Assembly: GCF_905120345.1 (NCBI RefSeq)
Contig: NZ_CAJHOA010000004.1
Coordinates: forward strand, 360,011 to 424,010
Length of the DNA: 64,000 nt
Reading direction: 5' to 3'
DNA from: Denitrificimonas caeni
GTDB lineage: Bacteria; Pseudomonadota; Gammaproteobacteria; Pseudomonadales; Pseudomonadaceae
Shown here: positions 38,506 through 48,201 of the stretch, piece by piece
Numbering within the stretch: the stretch's first letter is position 1
How the letters are laid out: each line of letters starts with the position of its first letter
The notes under the pieces: generated by a model
The model's input: the letters and a program-made list of their open reading frames with translations, nothing else
What the model was told of the DNA's origin: nothing
Database searches by the model: none
Made by a program: the position numbers and the translations under genes

Positions 38506-39771
38506 ATGGCTTTTTTAACCGACTACGGCTTCATTCTATTAATGTTGGCCTGTCTTTTTGGTTTCTTTATGGCGTGGGGTGTCGGTGCCAATGACGTTGC
38601 TAACGCCATGGGAACCTCTGTTGGCTCAGGCGCTCTGACCATTAAGCAAGCCATTGTTGTCGCGATGGTTTTTGAATTCTGTGGTGCTTATTTAGCCGGT
38701 GGTGAAGTTACTGAAACCATCAAAAACGGCATTGTCGATATTGATGTAATGACCGCGGACTTGTTGGTGCTAGGAATGATGTCAGCGCTGCTGGCCGCCG
38801 GCACTTGGCTCCTTATTGCGACAAGTAAGGGCTGGCCAGTATCAACAACACACACCATCATTGGTGCAGTGGTTGGCTTTGCCGCCTTTGGTGTGTCATT
38901 TGATGCGGTACACTGGAGCGCTATTCTACCTATCACTGCCAGCTGGGTGGTGACACCGTTCCTGTCTGGCGTCTTAGCCTTTGGTTTATTCGTTAGTGTG
39001 CAAAAACTGATTATCAATACTGATAATCCTTTTGAAAACGCAAAACGCTATGTGCCTGTTTATATGTTTCTGACCGGCTTTATGGTCGCTTTAATGACTA
39101 TTTCTAAAGGTCTTAAGCATGTTGGTTTAGAGATTAATAGCGAGCAAAGTGTTCTCCTTGCAGTCGGTATCGGTATTTTAGTGATGCTGTTTGGCATTGT
39201 TTTGTTACGTCGTGTCAAAATTGCTCCCGATGCTAACCGCAGTACTTACTTTGCCAGCGTGGAAAAAGTCTTTGCTACCTTGATGATTTTCACCGCCTGC
39301 TCGATGGCGTTCGCCCATGGTGCTAACGATGTCGCCAATGCGGTCGGCCCACTCGCGGCAATTGCTGGAGTCATTCAAAGTAATGGCGTTGCTGAGTTGG
39401 GTGCTAAATCAGCTGTACCGGCCTGGGTTCTACTCTTGGGCGCCGTCGGTATTGTCATTGGTTTAGCCACTTACGGTTATAAAGTCATTGCTACCGTTGG
39501 CCGTGGTATTACCGAACTCACCCCAAGTCGTGGTTTTGCCGCAGAGTTGGCCACCGCCTCGACCGTGGTCGGCGCATCAGCGATTGGTTTACCAGTTTCT
39601 ACGACGCACACCTTAGTTGGAGCGGTACTCGGTATTGGTTTAGCACGCGGTATCGGTGCACTGAACCTACGGGTGATTGGTTCGATCTTTATGTCGTGGG
39701 CGATCACCTTACCGGCCGGTGCCTTCCTCGCTATCGTGTTCTTCAGTATTTTGAAATTGATCTTTCTATAA
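38506..39771 (+). CDS. pitA: Inorganic phosphate transporter PitA
   Basis: PitA is a proton- or cation-coupled low-affinity phosphate carrier in the inner membrane. The 421-residue protein has about ten transmembrane helices and the duplicated family signature: GANDVANAMGTSVGSGALT in the N-half and AHGANDVANAVGPLAAIAG in the C-half, plus two PVSTTHT repeats. It follows the DUF47 gene, its usual regulator. Located as PA5207 in P. aeruginosa, but argE, which follows there, is missing here. Confidence 0.95.
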   Translation: MAFLTDYGFILLMLACLFGFFMAWGVGANDVANAMGTSVGSGALTIKQAIVVAMVFEFCGAYLAGGEVTETIKNGIVDIDVMTADLLVLGMMSALLAAGTWLLIATSKGWPVSTTHTIIGAVVGFAAFGVSFDAVHWSAILPITASWVVTPFLSGVLAFGLFVSVQKLIINTDNPFENAKRYVPVYMFLTGFMVALMTISKGLKHVGLEINSEQSVLLAVGIGILVMLFGIVLLRRVKIAPDANRSTYFASVEKVFATLMIFTACSMAFAHGANDVANAVGPLAAIAGVIQSNGVAELGAKSAVPAWVLLLGAVGIVIGLATYGYKVIATVGRGITELTPSRGFAAELATASTVVGASAIGLPVSTTHTLVGAVLGIGLARGIGALNLRVIGSIFMSWAITLPAGAFLAIVFFSILKLIFL

Positions 39772-39783
39772 TACTTAGCACTG

Positions 39784-39827
39784 CGTTTTTTCAGGCACGA
39801 CGTGATTGCGTATTGTCTGAAAAAACG
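39784..39827. terminator. Terminator after pitA
   Basis: CGTTTTTTCAGGCA and TGTCTGAAAAAACG pair over 14 bp (one G-U) around a 16-base loop. The stem itself carries A- and T-runs, typical of a terminator between pitA and argA. Confidence 0.6.
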
Positions 39828-39905
39828 GCACTGTTTCCATGCAGTGATAACCAGCCGCTGTAGATCTTGATAATCCTTTAGCTGTCGCCATGACTGGATG
39901 CACTC

Positions 39906-41216
39906 ATGCACGATTACGTTAACTCGCTCCGCCACTCTCTGCCGTATATCAACGCTCATCGTGAACGCACCTTTGTGGTGATGTTGCCCGGTGAAAGTAT
40001 TGCCCATGAAAATTTTGGCAATACCCTCCACGATCTGGTGCTATTGCACAGTTTAGGCGTGCGTTTGGTACTGGTGTTTGGCTCACGCCCGCAAATTGAA
40101 GCGCGTTTAACCGAGCGCGGTTTGCAATCGCACTACCATCAAGATTTGCGTATTACTGATGCCGCCACCTTAAATTGTGTGCTGGATGCAGTGGGCCAAT
40201 TACGGGCGTTTATAGAAGCCCGCTTATCCATGGATATGGCCGCCTCACCCATGCATGGTGCGCGTTTACGTGTCGCCAGCGGTAACTTTGTCACCGCACG
40301 GCCACTGGGCGTTATCGATGGTGTGGATTATCAGCACACCGGTGAAGTGCGGCGTATTGATAGTAAAGGCATCAAGCGTTTACTGGATGATCGCAGTATT
40401 GTCCTGCTACCACCCATGGGTTACTCACCGACCGGCGAAACCTTTAATCTGGCTTGCGAAGACATTGCCACACGCGCCGCGATTGAATTACAAGCAGATA
40501 AGCTATTGTTATTCAGTGCCGAGCAAGGTTTGTTAGACAGTTCTGGTCAGCTAATTCGCGAGTTACCAGCACAGCATGCTGAGCAACATATCCAGCGTTT
40601 TAAACAAAACAAACAGCTCGAGCAAGCGGAACTGCTACAGGCTGCCGTCAGCGCTTGCCGTGGCGGCGTAGCACGCTGTCATATCATCAGTTACCACCTC
40701 GACGGTGCCTTACTGACGGAAACATTCACCCGTGATGGTTGTGGCACGCTCGTCGATCAAGGCCAATTTGAACAAGTACGCGAAGCACAAATTGAAGATG
40801 TCGGTGGCTTGTTAGAGTTGATTCGACCACTGGAAGAGCAAGGTATTTTAGTGCGTCGCTCACGCGATTTAATCGAACGTGAAATCAGCCAATTCAGTAT
40901 TGTCGAACGCGACGGTTTAATTATTGCCTGCGCAGCACTCTATCCATTTCCTGATCAAGAGACGGGTGAGCTGGCCTGTTTGGCTGTGCATCCGGAGTAT
41001 CGACATGGCGGGCATGGTGATGTGTTGCTGGAGCGCATTGAACGTCGCGCTCGCGCCCTGCAGCTAAATTCACTGTTTGTTCTCACCACCCGTACCGCTC
41101 ATTGGTTTCAGGAGCGTGGTTTTCAAGCCTGTACACTGGAACAGCTTCCCAGCGCGAAAGCATCCCTGTATAACTTTCAGCGCAACTCCAAGGTCTTTCG
41201 CAAAACCTTGGGCTAA
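39906..41216 (+). CDS. argA: N-acetylglutamate synthase ArgA
   Basis: ArgA makes N-acetylglutamate from glutamate and acetyl-CoA, the first step of arginine synthesis. The 436-residue protein has an N-terminal amino-acid-kinase-like domain (about 1-285, VVMLPGESIAHENFGN), which binds arginine as feedback inhibitor but lacks kinase activity, and a C-terminal GNAT acetyltransferase domain (about 290-430) with CLAVHPEYRHGGHGDVLLERI for acetyl-CoA binding. Length and start fit the classical gammaproteobacterial type. It stands alone after pitA. Confidence 0.96.
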   Translation: MHDYVNSLRHSLPYINAHRERTFVVMLPGESIAHENFGNTLHDLVLLHSLGVRLVLVFGSRPQIEARLTERGLQSHYHQDLRITDAATLNCVLDAVGQLRAFIEARLSMDMAASPMHGARLRVASGNFVTARPLGVIDGVDYQHTGEVRRIDSKGIKRLLDDRSIVLLPPMGYSPTGETFNLACEDIATRAAIELQADKLLLFSAEQGLLDSSGQLIRELPAQHAEQHIQRFKQNKQLEQAELLQAAVSACRGGVARCHIISYHLDGALLTETFTRDGCGTLVDQGQFEQVREAQIEDVGGLLELIRPLEEQGILVRRSRDLIEREISQFSIVERDGLIIACAALYPFPDQETGELACLAVHPEYRHGGHGDVLLERIERRARALQLNSLFVLTTRTAHWFQERGFQACTLEQLPSAKASLYNFQRNSKVFRKTLG

Positions 41217-41348
41217 TAGTCTTTAGTATTAAAAGCTATTAAAGTGCAAACATGTTGCTAGATATTAATCCGATGTTTAGCAACCTGCAGCGCAGCTCTC
41301 AACATATAATGTTCTTTGCTGCGTTTATAATAATGAAGGAGTACTCCC

Positions 41349-42323
41349 ATGATCAAAGGCAAAACTCTCGCATGGGCCCTGTCCATGACCCTCGCTGGAA
41401 TGAGCTTGAGCGGTATGGCACAGGCCGAAGAAAAATACGTCACCATTGGCACCGGCGGACAAACCGGTGTGTATTACGTGGCTGGGCAATCGATCTGCCG
41501 CTTTATTAATCGTGATAGCAAAGAAACCGGCGTACGCTGTAATGCTCCAGCCAGTGGCGGTGGTGTAGCCAACGTTAACGGCATTCGCAGCGGCGAATTT
41601 AACTTCGGCGTAATGCAGTCTGACCACCAATATAAAGCGATGAAAGGCTTAGCGCCGTTTGAAGCTGAAGGTGCTATGGACGATATGCGTGCACTGTTCT
41701 CACTACAAAGTGAAGTGTTTACCGTACTGGCACGTCGTGACTCGCACATTGCCAACTTTGATGATTTAAAAGGTAAGCGTGTCAATATCGGTAACCCAGG
41801 TTCCGGTCAGCGCGATACTCTCGAAGAAATCATGGCGAAAAAAGGCTGGGATCGTAAAACCTTCTCCTTAGCCGCTGAACTGAAACCCGCTGAGCAAGCC
41901 AGTGCTCTCAATGATAACAACATTGATGCCATGACTTACTTTGTAGGTCACCCAAACGGTGCTATTCAAGAAGCCACCACCACTGTTGATGCGGTACTGA
42001 TCCCAGTAACCGGTCCAGAAATTGATGCTCTGCTCGCTGAAAAAAGCTACTACACCAAAGCTGAAATCCCAGGTGGCATCTATACCGGTAATGACCTGCC
42101 AACCCCGTCGATCGGTGGTAAAGCGGTGCTCTCGACCAGTAGCAAAGTCAGTGCTGATTTAGTCTATCAAGTGGTTAAATCAGTCTTTGATAATCTTGAC
42201 CGTTTCAAGCGTTTACACCCAGCCTTTAAAGATTTAAACGCTGAAGAAATGATTGAAGCAGGTTTATCAGCACCGTTACATGAAGGCGCTGTGCGTTACT
42301 ATAAAGAGCGCGGCTGGTTGTAA
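41349..42323 (+). CDS. TAXI-family TRAP transporter solute-binding protein
   Basis: This 324-residue periplasmic protein has a signal peptide (ending GMAQAEE) and the TAXI family features VTIGTGGQTGVYYVAGQSIC, FNFGVMQSDHQYKAM and VNIGNPGSGQRDTLEEIM. AAGGAG lies upstream of the ATG. It works with the fused 4TM/12TM permease 96 bases downstream to import an organic solute; known TAXI ligands include glutamate and 2-oxoacids, but the ligand here cannot be read from sequence. Confidence 0.92.
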   Translation: MIKGKTLAWALSMTLAGMSLSGMAQAEEKYVTIGTGGQTGVYYVAGQSICRFINRDSKETGVRCNAPASGGGVANVNGIRSGEFNFGVMQSDHQYKAMKGLAPFEAEGAMDDMRALFSLQSEVFTVLARRDSHIANFDDLKGKRVNIGNPGSGQRDTLEEIMAKKGWDRKTFSLAAELKPAEQASALNDNNIDAMTYFVGHPNGAIQEATTTVDAVLIPVTGPEIDALLAEKSYYTKAEIPGGIYTGNDLPTPSIGGKAVLSTSSKVSADLVYQVVKSVFDNLDRFKRLHPAFKDLNAEEMIEAGLSAPLHEGAVRYYKERGWL

Positions 42324-42419
42324 TAACTGACTGCGTGCTCGTTGCATCATCTCGGTACGTCGGCACTTAATCTAGCGCTGACGTATCGGGTTCTTTAGAT
42401 TCTAAGCAGGTTAACTGCC

Positions 42420-45011
42420 ATGTCAGACAAACACCTTTCCGCCGAAGAACTTATTGCACAAGACTCAGGAGCACGCTTGCCTGACGGTATTATGGCGCAG
42501 GTTATCGCTGGCCTTGCGTTACTGTGGTCGCTGTTTCAATTGTGGATTGCCTCACCGCTGCCGTTTATTTTCCGTATTGGTGTGTTTAACGACACTGAGA
42601 CGCGCTCGATTCACTTAACTTTTGCTCTACTGTTAGCTTTTTTAGCCTATCCTGCCTTTAAAAAATCGCCACGTAATCGTGTACCATTCGCTGATATTGC
42701 GCTGGGCTTAGTCGCTGCTGCCAGTGCTGCTTATTTATTTATTTTTTACCAAGAGCTGGCCTTACGTCCCGGCAGCTTAACCACCTTTGACTTAGTCACG
42801 GCTTGTATTGGTATTCCACTATTACTGGAAGCCACCCGCCGTACCTTAGGCCCGCCGCTGGCCATTATTGCCTTACTGTTTTTGACCTACAGCGTTGCCG
42901 GCCCTTATATGCCAGAGATGCTCGCCCATCGTGGCGTCAGTTTTACCGCTCTAGCCAATCACCAGTGGATCACCACCGAAGGGGTGTTCGGCATTGCGCT
43001 GGGCGTATCCACCAGTTTTGTCTTTTTGTTTGTTTTGTTCGGTGCTTTATTAGAGCGCGCGGGGGCCGGTAACTACTTTATCCAATTGGCCTTTAGCTTA
43101 CTCGGCCATATGCGCGGCGGTCCGGCCAAAGCAGCGGTGGTCGCGTCTGGTTTGACTGGGATGATTTCCGGTTCATCCATCGCCAATGTGGTGACCACCG
43201 GCACTTTCACTATCCCAATGATGAAACGCGTTGGCTTCTCCGCCGAAAAAGCCGGTGCCGTCGAAGTGGCGTCCTCGGTTAACGGGCAAATTATGCCGCC
43301 AGTGATGGGTGCTGCAGCGTTTTTAATGGTGGAGTACGTTGGTATTCCTTATGTCGAAATCATTAAGCATGCCTTTTTACCGGCAGCCATTTCCTATATC
43401 GCTCTACTGTATATCGTGCATTTAGAAGCGCTTAAATTAAACATGCAACCGATCGGCCATTATCAGCCTAAACCTTGGTTGCGTCGATTAACCGGTTTTG
43501 CTTTTGGTGCTGCGCTGATTTCCGGCATTTCTTTAGTGGTTTACTACGGCCTTGGTTGGCTCAAGCCAGCGCTGGGTGAGCACGCCCTGTTAGGCATTGG
43601 TATTTTATTAGCGATCACCTACTTAGGTCTGTTAAAAATTGCCGCCAGCAACCCTCCTTTGCCGCTCGAAGACCCCGATAAACCCTTGGAAGAACTACCG
43701 GTCACCCGTACGGTTTTACTGTCTGGCCTGCACTTTGTCTTGCCGGTGGTGGTGTTGGTGTGGTGCCTAATGGTTGAACGCTTGTCACCGGGTTTGTCGG
43801 CATTTTGGGGCAGCGTGATGCTGGTCTTTATTTTGCTAACGCAACGCCCTATTTTGACCTGGATGCGTAGCGATCACAGCTATGACCATGGCGGCTGGCT
43901 GGACGGGGTCATCGATCTACGCGAAGGCATGATTGCCGGCGCACGCAATATGATCGGTATCGGTATTGCTACCGCTGCCGCTGGGGTAATTGTGGGGGCA
44001 GTGTCACAAACCGGCGTCGGTTTAGTACTGGCTGACTTGGTTGAATTACTCTCAATGGGCAATCTGCTATTGATGCTGTTATTTACCGCAGTGTTCAGTT
44101 TAATTCTAGGTATGGGTTTGCCCACCACGGCCAACTACATTGTAGTGTCCAGTCTACTCGCGCCAGTTATTGTCACCCTCGGCCAGCAAAATGGCTTGAT
44201 TGTGCCACTGATTGCGGTGCATCTGTTTGTCTTCTATTTTGGTATCATGGCGGATGTCACGCCACCCGTGGGCCTGGCTTCATTTGCCGCTGCGGCAGTT
44301 TCCAAAGGCGATCCCATCAAAACAGGTGTGCAAGCCTTCTACTACAGTTTGCGTACCGCAGCCCTCCCGTTCTTATTTATCTTTAATACGGATTTACTAC
44401 TGATCAATATCGGTGTGATGCACGGAATTCTGATCTTTATTGTCGCCACGATTGCTATGCTAATTTTTGCCGCAGGCACCCAAGGTTGGTTTATCACCCG
44501 TAGCCGCTGGTATGAAAGTGTCTTGCTATTATTAGTGGCCTTTACTTTATTTAGACCGGGTTTCTGGATGGATATGGCGCATGATCCCTACCAAGATATC
44601 CCGCCGAGTCAGCTGGTCCAGGCTTTAGGCCAAGTTGATGAAGGCAGCCAGTTACGCTTACGTTTAAAAGGTGAAGATCAATTAGGCGAGCCGCACGAAT
44701 TTGTTATTTTATTACCGGTACCCGACGGTAGTAGCGGTGAAGAACGTCTGCAAGCATTAGGTTTGATGCTGATCGAGGAAGATGGTAAAACCCTAATCGA
44801 TAACGTCGCCTTCGCTAGCCCAGCTGCGGATCTAGGTTTGCAATTTGATCAAGAAATTTTACTGGTCCGAGCACCCACCGATCGTATGCCTAAAGAAATT
44901 ATGTGGATTCCAGGCTTACTATTACTGTTTGCCGTGAGTGCTTTGCAATGGCGTAGAAAACGCTCGACGCCAGCACAACAGCAGCCACATGACCATCAAA
45001 TAGCTCACTGA
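42420..45011 (+). CDS. TRAP transporter fused permease (4TM/12TM) with C-terminal DUF3394-like domain
   Basis: The 863-residue inner-membrane protein combines the small (4TM) and large (12TM, DctM-like) TRAP subunits in one chain, as usual with TAXI binding proteins. Conserved DctM signatures are [20 protein letters not shown] and [20 protein letters not shown]. After the last core helices a soluble segment (about residues 700-830, with [15 protein letters not shown] resembling a PDZ-like fold) and a final helix match DUF3394. It is followed 22 bases later by galE. The substrate is not known. Confidence 0.92.
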   Translation: MSDKHLSAEELIAQDSGARLPDGIMAQVIAGLALLWSLFQLWIASPLPFIFRIGVFNDTETRSIHLTFALLLAFLAYPAFKKSPRNRVPFADIALGLVAAASAAYLFIFYQELALRPGSLTTFDLVTACIGIPLLLEATRRTLGPPLAIIALLFLTYSVAGPYMPEMLAHRGVSFTALANHQWITTEGVFGIALGVSTSFVFLFVLFGALLERAGAGNYFIQLAFSLLGHMRGGPAKAAVVASGLTGMISGSSIANVVTTGTFTIPMMKRVGFSAEKAGAVEVASSVNGQIMPPVMGAAAFLMVEYVGIPYVEIIKHAFLPAAISYIALLYIVHLEALKLNMQPIGHYQPKPWLRRLTGFAFGAALISGISLVVYYGLGWLKPALGEHALLGIGILLAITYLGLLKIAASNPPLPLEDPDKPLEELPVTRTVLLSGLHFVLPVVVLVWCLMVERLSPGLSAFWGSVMLVFILLTQRPILTWMRSDHSYDHGGWLDGVIDLREGMIAGARNMIGIGIATAAAGVIVGAVSQTGVGLVLADLVELLSMGNLLLMLLFTAVFSLILGMGLPTTANYIVVSSLLAPVIVTLGQQNGLIVPLIAVHLFVFYFGIMADVTPPVGLASFAAAAVSKGDPIKTGVQAFYYSLRTAALPFLFIFNTDLLLINIGVMHGILIFIVATIAMLIFAAGTQGWFITRSRWYESVLLLLVAFTLFRPGFWMDMAHDPYQDIPPSQLVQALGQVDEGSQLRLRLKGEDQLGEPHEFVILLPVPDGSSGEERLQALGLMLIEEDGKTLIDNVAFASPAADLGLQFDQEILLVRAPTDRMPKEIMWIPGLLLLFAVSALQWRRKRSTPAQQQPHDHQIAH

Positions 45012-45033
45012 TTTAAGGACGTTTAGACATCGC

Positions 45034-46056
45034 ATGAAGCACTCTATTTTAGTTACCGGTGGCGCAGGTTATATCGGTTCACATACTACACTGGCTCTGC
45101 TTGAAGCAGGCCATGAAGTCATTGTCTTAGACAATCTAGCCAATAGTTCGTTGGAATCTTTACGTCGTGTCGAGCGTATTTGCGGTAAAGCCGCCACATT
45201 TGTTGAAGGTGATATTCGTGATCGCGCACTGTTAGATTCAATTTTTGCCCGCTACTCGATCGACGCTGTCTTGCATTTTGCTGGCTTAAAAGCCGTCGGC
45301 GAAAGCGTGCAACAGCCACTGGCCTATTATGAAAATAACGTCAGCGGTAGCGTGGTCTTATTTCAGGCGATGGCCGCAGCTAGCGTGTTTAATCTGGTAT
45401 TTAGCTCGTCTGCCACGGTATATGGCGAGCCAAAACAGATGCCCATTAGCGAAGATTGCCCTACCGGTACGCCAACCAATCCCTATGGTCGTTCCAAGTT
45501 AATGATCGAAGAAATACTGCGTGACCTGAGTCTTTCCGAGCCTCGATGGAGCATCGCCGTACTGCGCTACTTTAATCCAGTCGGTGCCCATAGCAGTGGG
45601 CTGATCGGTGAAGATCCAAATGGTATTCCGAACAACCTGCTGCCTTATATCAGTCAGGTTGCTGTAGGAAAACTACAAAAGTTATCAGTATATGGTGATG
45701 ACTACCCCACCGTAGATGGCACCGGTGTGCGTGATTATATCCATGTCGTCGATTTGGCTGATGGCCACTTAAAAGCCTTGGCCGCCATTGCTACCGAACA
45801 AGGCGTACATGTCTGGAACTTAGGTACCGGACAAGGCTATAGCGTATTACAGATGGTCAGCGCCTTTGAACAAGCGGCCGGTGTTACGGTGCCTTATGCA
45901 ATCGTACCGCGACGCGGTGGTGATATTGCAGAGTGCTGGGCCGATCCGAAAAAAGCGGCACACGAGTTGGGCTGGCAAGCCAAGCACAGCCTCGACGATA
46001 TGATGCATGATACCTGGCGCTGGCAGCAGAGCAATCCCAATGGTTTTAGCCAATAA
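45034..46056 (+). CDS. galE: UDP-glucose 4-epimerase GalE
   Basis: GalE interconverts UDP-glucose and UDP-galactose with bound NAD for envelope sugars. The 340-residue SDR protein has the N-terminal [13 protein letters not shown] motif, [10 protein letters not shown] and the catalytic NPYGRSK (Tyr and Lys). It lies 22 bases after the TRAP permease in the same direction; this could be read-through rather than shared function, since the Shine-Dalgarno AAGGA is rather far (about 15 bases) from the ATG. A strong terminator follows. Confidence 0.95.
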   Translation: MKHSILVTGGAGYIGSHTTLALLEAGHEVIVLDNLANSSLESLRRVERICGKAATFVEGDIRDRALLDSIFARYSIDAVLHFAGLKAVGESVQQPLAYYENNVSGSVVLFQAMAAASVFNLVFSSSATVYGEPKQMPISEDCPTGTPTNPYGRSKLMIEEILRDLSLSEPRWSIAVLRYFNPVGAHSSGLIGEDPNGIPNNLLPYISQVAVGKLQKLSVYGDDYPTVDGTGVRDYIHVVDLADGHLKALAAIATEQGVHVWNLGTGQGYSVLQMVSAFEQAAGVTVPYAIVPRRGGDIAECWADPKKAAHELGWQAKHSLDDMMHDTWRWQQSNPNGFSQ

Positions 46057-46105
46057 CAAGGTTTAGCGCAAGATAGTGTCTTAGCACCTAACGCCTGCTC
46101 TATTT

Positions 46106-46165
46106 AAAGAAAAAACGGCCTTAGTGTTTGAGTTTAACCTCAGGCACTCAGGCCGCTTTTTCTTT
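46106..46165. terminator. Bidirectional terminator between galE and livM
   Basis: AAAGAAAAAA-CGGCC ... GGCCG-CTTTTTCTTT forms a long stem with T-runs in both directions; the CGGCCT/AGGCCG core continues into AGTG/CACT. It ends galE on the plus strand and the liv operon on the minus strand. Confidence 0.85.
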
Positions 46166-46241
46166 AACCACACTTTAAATAACTCAGTACCGATAGCTTT
46201 TGTTGGTCACAACTAAAATATCCATACCCGTTTTGTCAGCG

Positions 46242-47246
46242 TTATTTAAAGTTTCTCTGAATCAGTTTGCTGAACCATCCCACTATTCCAGCGCGGAACA
46301 TCAGCACGCAAAGAACAAAAATCACACCTAAAATCACATGCACCCATTCGCCAAGCGGACTGTTACTTAAATACGTTTGTAAGGTCACAACAATACTGGC
46401 ACCGACAAAAGGTCCAAGTACAGTGCCCACACCACCGAGCAAGGTCATCAAAATCACTTCACCCGACATATGCCAATGCGCATCGGTTAATGAAGCCAAT
46501 TGAAAAACCACGGTTTTAGTTGCGCCAGCTAAGCCTGTTAACGCGGCCGACAAAACAAAGGCGAGCAACTTGTGTGCATCGACGTTGTAACCTAATGAAA
46601 TAGCGCGCGGCTCATTTTCACGAATCGCCTTCAACACCTGTCCATAAGGTGAGTGAATCGTGCGCTGAATCAGCAAGAAACCAAATAGAAATATGGCTAA
46701 GACAAAGTAGTACATATTCAGGTTATCTTGTAGATCAATAAAGCCAAATAACTGTCCGCGTGGTACGCCTTGCAGACCGTTTTCACCACCGGTAAAACTA
46801 GACTGCATAAACATAAAGAACACCAGCTGCGCTAAAGCTAAAGTAATCATCGCAAAGTAGATACCTTGCCGACGGATCGCTAATAAACCAAAGCCCAAAC
46901 CTAATGCTGCTGACGCCGCAGTCCCAGCCAAAATTCCCAGCTCAGTACCTAAACCACTGTACTCAGTTAGAACAAAACCAGTGATATAGCCACCCGTCGC
47001 TAAAAAAGCCGCATGCCCAAATGACAACAGCCCCGCATAGCCTAGAAGCAAGTTAAACGCACAAGCAAATAGCGCAAAACACAGCAGTTTCATTAAAAAC
47101 ACGGGATAAATGCCAAAAGGTGCCACTAAGGCGATGACGATAAATACCGCAAAGAATATTTTATTGCGCCGACTGGCCGCAATCCGACGTTCACGCTCAA
47201 CACGCACACGCTGTTGTTGCTCCGGATTTTTGATCGTGTCAGACAT
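46242..47246 (-). CDS. livM: Branched-chain amino acid-type ABC permease LivM
   Basis: The 334-residue inner-membrane permease has about ten hydrophobic segments and the family motifs LLGYAGLLSFGHAAF and RENEPRAISLGYNV (EAA loop). I choose ATG 47246 (MSDTIKNPEQQQR) as GGAG lies 8 bases upstream; a TTG at 47264 inside livH is unlikely. It is the last gene of livG-livF-binding protein-livH-livM and works as a heterodimer with LivH. Confidence 0.93.
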   Translation of the reverse strand: MSDTIKNPEQQQRVRVERERRIAASRRNKIFFAVFIVIALVAPFGIYPVFLMKLLCFALFACAFNLLLGYAGLLSFGHAAFLATGGYITGFVLTEYSGLGTELGILAGTAASAALGLGFGLLAIRRQGIYFAMITLALAQLVFFMFMQSSFTGGENGLQGVPRGQLFGFIDLQDNLNMYYFVLAIFLFGFLLIQRTIHSPYGQVLKAIRENEPRAISLGYNVDAHKLLAFVLSAALTGLAGATKTVVFQLASLTDAHWHMSGEVILMTLLGGVGTVLGPFVGASIVVTLQTYLSNSPLGEWVHVILGVIFVLCVLMFRAGIVGWFSKLIQRNFK

Positions 47247-47247
47247 C

Positions 47248-48135
47248 TTATGTCTCCTTACCAAATAGACCCGCTGGACGCACTAACAACACCAGCACCA
47301 TCACTAGAAACACCACGGTGTTGGCCGCTTCTGGGTAAAACACCTTGGTTAAGCCTTCGATCAAGCCCATTAATAGACCGGTGACAATCGCGCCCATAAT
47401 CGAGCCCATTCCACCAATCACCACGACGGCAAAGACCACGATCAACAGGTTGGCACCCATACCAGGTGAAACCGGATAAATGGGAGCGGCTAACACACCA
47501 GCAAACGCCGCTAATGCAGCGCCGTAACCGTAAGTTAAGGTGATTAAAAGCGGTACGTTAATACCGAAAGCTTGCATCAACTTTGGATTTTCAGTGCCGG
47601 CGCGCAGATAGGAACCCAACCGTGTCCGCTCAATCATGTACCAGGTCACGAAACAGACAATTAATGCTGCGACAATCACCCAAGCACGGTATTTCGGCAA
47701 GAACATAAAGCCTAAATTAAAGCCGCCTTTCAGCGCATCAGGCATGGGATAAGAGCTACCGGACACGCCAAATAACTTAACGAACAAGCCTTCGATAATC
47801 AGCGCTAAACCAAAGGTTAGCAACAGTCCATAGAGGTGATCTTCACCCGTGATTCTACGCAGCAGATATTTTTCAATCAGCATACCGATCAGGCCAACCG
47901 TCAGCGGTGCTAAAAACAGTGCAAACCAGTAATTCACCCCTAAGTATTGCAAGCTCAATAAGGTGACAAACGCACCCAGCATATACAGTGCACCATGGGC
48001 AAAGTTAATGATGCGCAGTAAGCCAAAAATAATAGCCAGTCCAAGACTTAACAAAGCATAAAATGCCCCGTTAATCAGTCCTAGGAGTAGCTGCCCCAGT
48101 AGCACACTGAGGGGAACGCCAAAAAGTATCGTCAT
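47248..48135 (-). CDS. livH: Branched-chain amino acid-type ABC permease LivH
   Basis: LivH is the second membrane subunit of the importer, 295 residues, with LLGLINGAFYALLSLGLAIIFG at the start (family landmark), GALYMLGAF and a cytoplasmic EAA-type loop (ENPKLMQAFGINV). It starts 66 bases after the binding-protein gene and its stop lies one base from the livM start, so the two permeases are coupled. Confidence 0.94.
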   Translation of the reverse strand: MTILFGVPLSVLLGQLLLGLINGAFYALLSLGLAIIFGLLRIINFAHGALYMLGAFVTLLSLQYLGVNYWFALFLAPLTVGLIGMLIEKYLLRRITGEDHLYGLLLTFGLALIIEGLFVKLFGVSGSSYPMPDALKGGFNLGFMFLPKYRAWVIVAALIVCFVTWYMIERTRLGSYLRAGTENPKLMQAFGINVPLLITLTYGYGAALAAFAGVLAAPIYPVSPGMGANLLIVVFAVVVIGGMGSIMGAIVTGLLMGLIEGLTKVFYPEAANTVVFLVMVLVLLVRPAGLFGKET

Positions 48136-48201
48136 AGGTTGTCACCCACTCCAAAGAACCGCTGCAAGGCAATTGCAACGGTTCATAACGGCATTAAACA
48201 A

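Noticed and set aside
39477..40031. 184-codon open frame on the minus strand across the end of pitA, the gap and the start of argA
   Set aside because: It overlaps both real genes antisense and contains a terminator hairpin; its product resembles no family.
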